From positions 1 to 62,065 of the forward strand of contig NZ_AOLI01000015.1 of the NCBI RefSeq assembly GCF_000336955.1: a DNA stretch of 62,065 bases, given 5' to 3'. This DNA is from Haloferax larsenii JCM 13917. Its GTDB lineage: Archaea > Halobacteriota > Halobacteria > Halobacteriales > Haloferacaceae. The notes beneath the pieces are model-generated. The model was given only the letters and a program-made list of their open reading frames with translations. It did no database searches and was not told where the DNA came from. A program made the translations under genes and the position numbers. Positions 61,262 through 62,065 of the stretch are shown piece by piece; the first letter of the stretch is position 1; each line of letters starts with the position of its first letter.

Positions 61262-61671
61262 TTGCTTTTCCCCCGAATAATATCCATCTTTCCGAAATTG
61301 GCGATATCTACGACTGGTCTAAGCACCGTTGATTTTACCACCTCATCTTTTACTAACATCTCATCACCAGTAACTGGATCTGGAACTGAAACTAGGTTGT
61401 CAGTCAATTGCCGTACCGATACAGTCTTTTCTTCAAGCGGAACTGACGTAGTTTGATCTGAAGGTAGCGCTATACTCCGATCTTCAATCATTATTTTTAA
61501 TGTGTCTTCGTCAAAGTACGATTTGATATGAGGATTTGAGTGTTTATTCTCTGTTCTAAGCCAGCTTGTGGAACTCACTGGGATTTTGTTTGTCATGCTT
61601 GTAGGGAAGTCTGCTTTTGAAATGTCTCTCTCCGATATCCCTCTTGGGACTGTTCTTAATTTGTCAGACAT
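61258..61671 (-). CDS. Hypothetical protein, partner of the metzincin-like gene
   Basis: The protein has 137 residues with no signal peptide or membrane segment. The C-terminal half is probably beta-rich (PLEEKTVSVRQLTDNLVSVPDPVTGD, VKSTVLRPVVDIANFG). It starts two bases after the preceding gene and overlaps the next by four, so it is within the operon. It could be an inhibitor, chaperone or substrate of the peptidase; this is only positional reasoning. Confidence 0.55.
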   Translation of the reverse strand: MSDKLRTVPRGISERDISKADFPTSMTNKIPVSSTSWLRTENKHSNPHIKSYFDEDTLKIMIEDRSIALPSDQTTSVPLEEKTVSVRQLTDNLVSVPDPVTGDEMLVKDEVVKSTVLRPVVDIANFGKMDIIRGKSK

Positions 61672-61673
61672 AA

Positions 61674-61978
61674 TTATGTCTTTTTGCTTGATTTTTCCAC
61701 TTTATTCTGAGGCACGATATCTGTCAACTTTATTGACTTGTTGGAAGGATCGACCATCACTTCTGCAATATTGTCGGTATGTAGAAGTGGGTAGGATGGC
61801 GCACCTTGGTACGTCAGAGAAATGGTAGCAAAATTTGTTTCTCCCACTTTTTGACCTTCAGATTTTCCCTGGACAAGTGGTACACCAGCCAAACTAAAAC
61901 TGGACACAGCACCTGCGGCCCCTATGCGCTTTAACACTGAACGCCGACTTGTTTTCGTCTTATTTTTATTTTGTCTGG
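61674..61978 (-). pseudogene. Tat-signal secreted protein, start codon lost at an insertion-sequence boundary
   Basis: The frame runs from the IS boundary to 61674. Read leftward it begins RQNKNKTKTSRRSVLKRIG and continues as AAGAVSSFSLAGVPLVQG, a textbook haloarchaeal Tat signal. No ATG, GTG or TTG precedes the twin arginine: the frame reaches the insertion-sequence end after only two or three codons and then a stop. Initiation at the GTG at 61937 would lose the RR pair. The mature part is about 65 residues. The first gene of the operon therefore appears inactivated or mislocalised. Confidence 0.6.
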
Positions 61979-62065
61979 CACTGTCTAGTTAAGCCAGTTT
62001 GAGGAACGAGCAGGTCGTTGAGTGTGTTTGGGATGAAGCTCGCAGACCTGCTCAGCGAGTGCTTT
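61979..62065 (+). mobile_element. Left end of an insertion sequence with start of its transposase
   Basis: The sequence from about 61979 begins CACTGTCTAGTTAAGCCAG, has the look of a haloarchaeal terminal inverted repeat, and cuts into the Tat-protein gene. An ATG at 62033 opens an 11-codon frame (MKLADLLSECF) that runs off the window in frame, probably the transposase start. The family is uncertain; an IS4-type (ISH8-like) element is my best guess. Confidence 0.5.

Overview
The window comes from a haloarchaeon, most likely Haloferax or a close relative. It has high GC, very acidic proteins, many Tat-type (twin-arginine) lipoproteins, leaderless promoters with a TATA element about 26 bp before the start codon, a CRISPR repeat of the Haloferax type I-B family, and the haloarchaeal gene order for respiratory nitrate reductase. 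The first bases are an exact Tn5/Nextera mosaic end, so this is the end of a draft contig with untrimmed adapter.

Layout. 33-1005: tail of a peptide-type ABC transporter ATPase, coupled to a small FAD oxidoreductase. 1059-1815: CRISPR array of 12 repeats and 11 spacers without cas genes in view, probably transcribed leftward. 2038-10420: chromosomal genes (membrane protein, beta-helix surface protein, acetyltransferase, Toprim protein, HtpX, aminotransferase, zinc ribbon). 10497-13326: nitrite reduction (CGCGG-motif protein, NirK, double-domain halocyanin). 13511-20723: mixed genes including a PAS histidine kinase, an HTH_10 regulator and small zinc fingers. 20796-27441: nitrous oxide reductase operon, leftward (halocyanin, NosZ, membrane protein, NosD, NosF, NosY). 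27710-30084: metal-regulated pair (substrate-binding lipoprotein and a second FAD oxidoreductase) under two DtxR/IdeR-like operators. 30197-33479: accessory stretch of orphan genes. 33771-36233: denitrification accessory genes (small membrane protein, two DUF2249 proteins, NnrS-like protein). 36360-49239: long leftward nar operon (narA, Rieske narB, cytochrome b narC, narG, narH, a heme-binding subunit, narJ, membrane protein, HEAT protein, Mrp-DUF2249 fusion, molybdopterin-fold protein, mobA). 49530-50165: a NarO-like Cys-rich HTH_10 regulator, divergent from nar. 50271-52704: zinc ribbon, APC permease and UspA pair. 53015-55642: divergent rdfA and SMC-like genes. 55789-59453: glutamine amidotransferase, SprT-like protein, 7TM histidine kinase. 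59454-62065: AT-richer accessory end with a transposase remnant, a four-gene operon with a metzincin-like protein, and the left end of an insertion sequence that appears to have removed the start of that operon's first gene.

How it works together. Nitrate is reduced by NarGH on the outer face of the membrane, fed by the cytochrome b/Rieske pair and a heme subunit. NirK and NosZ finish nitrite and N2O reduction, with halocyanins as copper electron carriers. No NO reductase is in the window. A recurring palindrome close to CCGAACATGTTCGG lies before nirK, both halocyanin genes, the DUF2249 genes, the NnrS-like gene and a small ORF, and fits control by the NarO-like regulator encoded here. No rRNA or tRNA genes were seen.
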